Positions 9,008-10,000 of a stretch of 10,000 nt of DNA are shown one piece after another. Within the stretch, counting starts at the first letter, position 1; every line of letters begins with the position of its first letter. The position numbers and the translations under genes are program-made. Source of the DNA: Magnetospirillum sp. (GTDB lineage: Bacteria > Pseudomonadota > Alphaproteobacteria > Rhodospirillales > Magnetospirillaceae); contig JAIWOG010000277.1 in NCBI GenBank assembly GCA_020217035.1, forward strand, positions 1 to 10,000, read 5' to 3'. The notes beneath the pieces were generated by a model. The model did not search any database. It was not told the DNA's origin and saw only the letters and a list, made by a program, of their open reading frames with translations.

Positions 9008-10000
9008 ATGGCGGACGACGCCGGCCCCTTGCTGGAACAGGCTGCCCGCCAGATGAATGGCGGCGACTTCATCGGCGCGTGGAATTCCTATCTGGCGGCG
9101 GTGCAGGCCGAACCGGGCAACACGCAAGCTTGGCTGGGCCTGGGGCTGGCCGCCATGCTGCGGCAGGACTGGGCGGCCCTGACCGCGGTGGCCGACCGCC
9201 GCCAAGTGTTGGCGGGCGACGGCTTCGCCTGGTTCCACGACGTGGCTTGCGCCGCCATGGGCTATGGCCTGGGGCCGCTGGTGGAGGAGTTGGGGCGTCA
9301 CCTGGACGCCACATCGCCCTATGCCGTGTCGCAGCTATACCACGCCGCCTGCGCCCGGCTGCTGGCCGACGACGAGGACGGCGCCTTCGTGCTGTTGAAC
9401 CGGCTGAAGCCCTTGTTGGCCGAGCGTCGCGACAGCCTGCCCATCGGTCCCGCCGACCGCTTCAACATCGCCTGGCGCCAAGCCACCCTGGTCGAGGATG
9501 GCGACTATCCCCAAAACCTGGATCCGGACCTGCTGGCCGCGCGGGCCAAGGCCGTGCCGCCGCTGCGGGTGATCGGCCAATGGGGGATGGGCGATCAATG
9601 CGAATACGTGCTGCTGGCCGCCTGCGACAGCAAGTATCTTCACCGCTTCGGGGGGGATTATCTGGATTCGGCGGCCCGCATGGGGCCGGGGGCCATGGTC
9701 CATGTTCATGTGGTCGAGCCCGACGACGATGGCGTCGCCGCCTTCGCCACCCAGGCGGCGCGAAGCGGTGTTCCGGTGACGTTGAGCGCCGAGGACGCCA
9801 ATCCTTGGCGCAGCGGCGCCTATTACGCCTGCGCCCGTTTCCTGGTCGCCGGTCAGGTCAAGGTCCTGCATGGCGGCAAGCCGCTGATGGCCACCGACAT
9901 CGACGTCCGCTTCATCAGGCCGGCGGCCGAATTGGCGGATCTGGCCCGACCTTTCGCCTTTGCTTCCTTCGTCTACGACGCCGGGCTTGGTCCGGCGTCA
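9008..10000 (+). CDS. Unrecognised protein: TPR-like N-terminus, glycosyltransferase-like C-terminal half (3' end beyond the window)
   Basis: The reading frame is open for 331 codons to the right edge. The ATG at 9008 follows AGGGA (8998-9002) by 5 bases, inside the end of the transporter gene, which suggests translational coupling. Residues about 5-65 look like one or two TPR-type helical repeats (DFIGAWNSYLAAVQAEPGN, then AWLGLGLAAM). An Ala/Leu-rich helical stretch continues to about 165. From about 186 an alpha/beta segment starts: LRVIGQWG, then EYVLLAACDSKYLHRF, VHVHVVEP (231-238), YYACARFLV (272-280) and LMATDIDV (293-300). The DID at 297-299 sits where GT-A-like glycosyltransferases carry a DxD metal motif. 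No signal peptide or membrane segment is seen, so it is probably cytoplasmic. A role in glycan or surface-polymer synthesis is only a guess. Codon usage matches the neighbours. Confidence 0.8.
   Translation, partial: MADDAGPLLEQAARQMNGGDFIGAWNSYLAAVQAEPGNTQAWLGLGLAAMLRQDWAALTAVADRRQVLAGDGFAWFHDVACAAMGYGLGPLVEELGRHLDATSPYAVSQLYHAACARLLADDEDGAFVLLNRLKPLLAERRDSLPIGPADRFNIAWRQATLVEDGDYPQNLDPDLLAARAKAVPPLRVIGQWGMGDQCEYVLLAACDSKYLHRFGGDYLDSAARMGPGAMVHVHVVEPDDDGVAAFATQAARSGVPVTLSAEDANPWRSGAYYACARFLVAGQVKVLHGGKPLMATDIDVRFIRPAAELADLARPFAFASFVYDAGLGPAS

Noticed and set aside
6955..9072. 705-codon minus-strand frame opposite the transporter gene
   Set aside because: It is an antisense shadow: Gln/His/Gly-rich, no domain, and it overlaps the start of the well-supported fusion gene.
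9335..9871. 178-codon minus-strand frame near the right edge
   Set aside because: It is antisense to the open plus-strand frame from 9008, which has a good ribosome binding site, TPR-like repeats and coupling to the transporter.

Overview
The window is a compact, GC-rich stretch of bacterial chromosome with strong G/C bias at third codon positions. Gene order (serB divergent from miaA, with miaA followed by ilvB, ilvH and ilvC) and the protein sequences point to an alphaproteobacterium, probably Rhodospirillales close to Magnetospirillum. That placement is inferred from sequence style, not from a search. No rRNA, tRNA, CRISPR array, insertion sequence or prophage gene was seen, and no gap between genes exceeds about 150 bases.

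Positions 1-4174 are all on the minus strand: miaA (tRNA isopentenyl transferase), then ilvB and ilvH (large and small subunits of acetolactate synthase), then ilvC (ketol-acid reductoisomerase), whose 3' end lies beyond the left edge. IlvB, IlvH and IlvC carry out the first two common steps of valine, leucine and isoleucine synthesis. A good sigma70-like promoter sits in the last codons of miaA, and the 99-base gap before ilvB holds mutually exclusive hairpins, so an attenuator-like leader is possible.

Positions 4285-6977 hold a convergent pair whose stop codons overlap: serB (plus strand, last step of serine synthesis) and a 600-residue minus-strand gene. The latter fuses an N-terminal CoA-binding Rossmann domain to a complete O-acetylhomoserine sulfhydrylase (MetY-type, PLP-dependent) through a charged Lys/Pro-rich linker. 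With ilv and serB, this makes the left two thirds of the window largely amino-acid biosynthesis.

Positions 7120-10000 read on the plus strand. First is a 628-residue transporter of the SbmA/YddA-like ABC family whose nucleotide-binding domain is full length but has lost nearly every ATPase residue. One base after its stop begins an unrecognised gene, open to the right edge, with a TPR-like N-terminus and a glycosyltransferase-like C-terminal half. The two look translationally coupled.

The items most worth a second look are the CoA-binding/MetY fusion, the pseudo-ATPase transporter with its coupled partner, and the ilvB leader.
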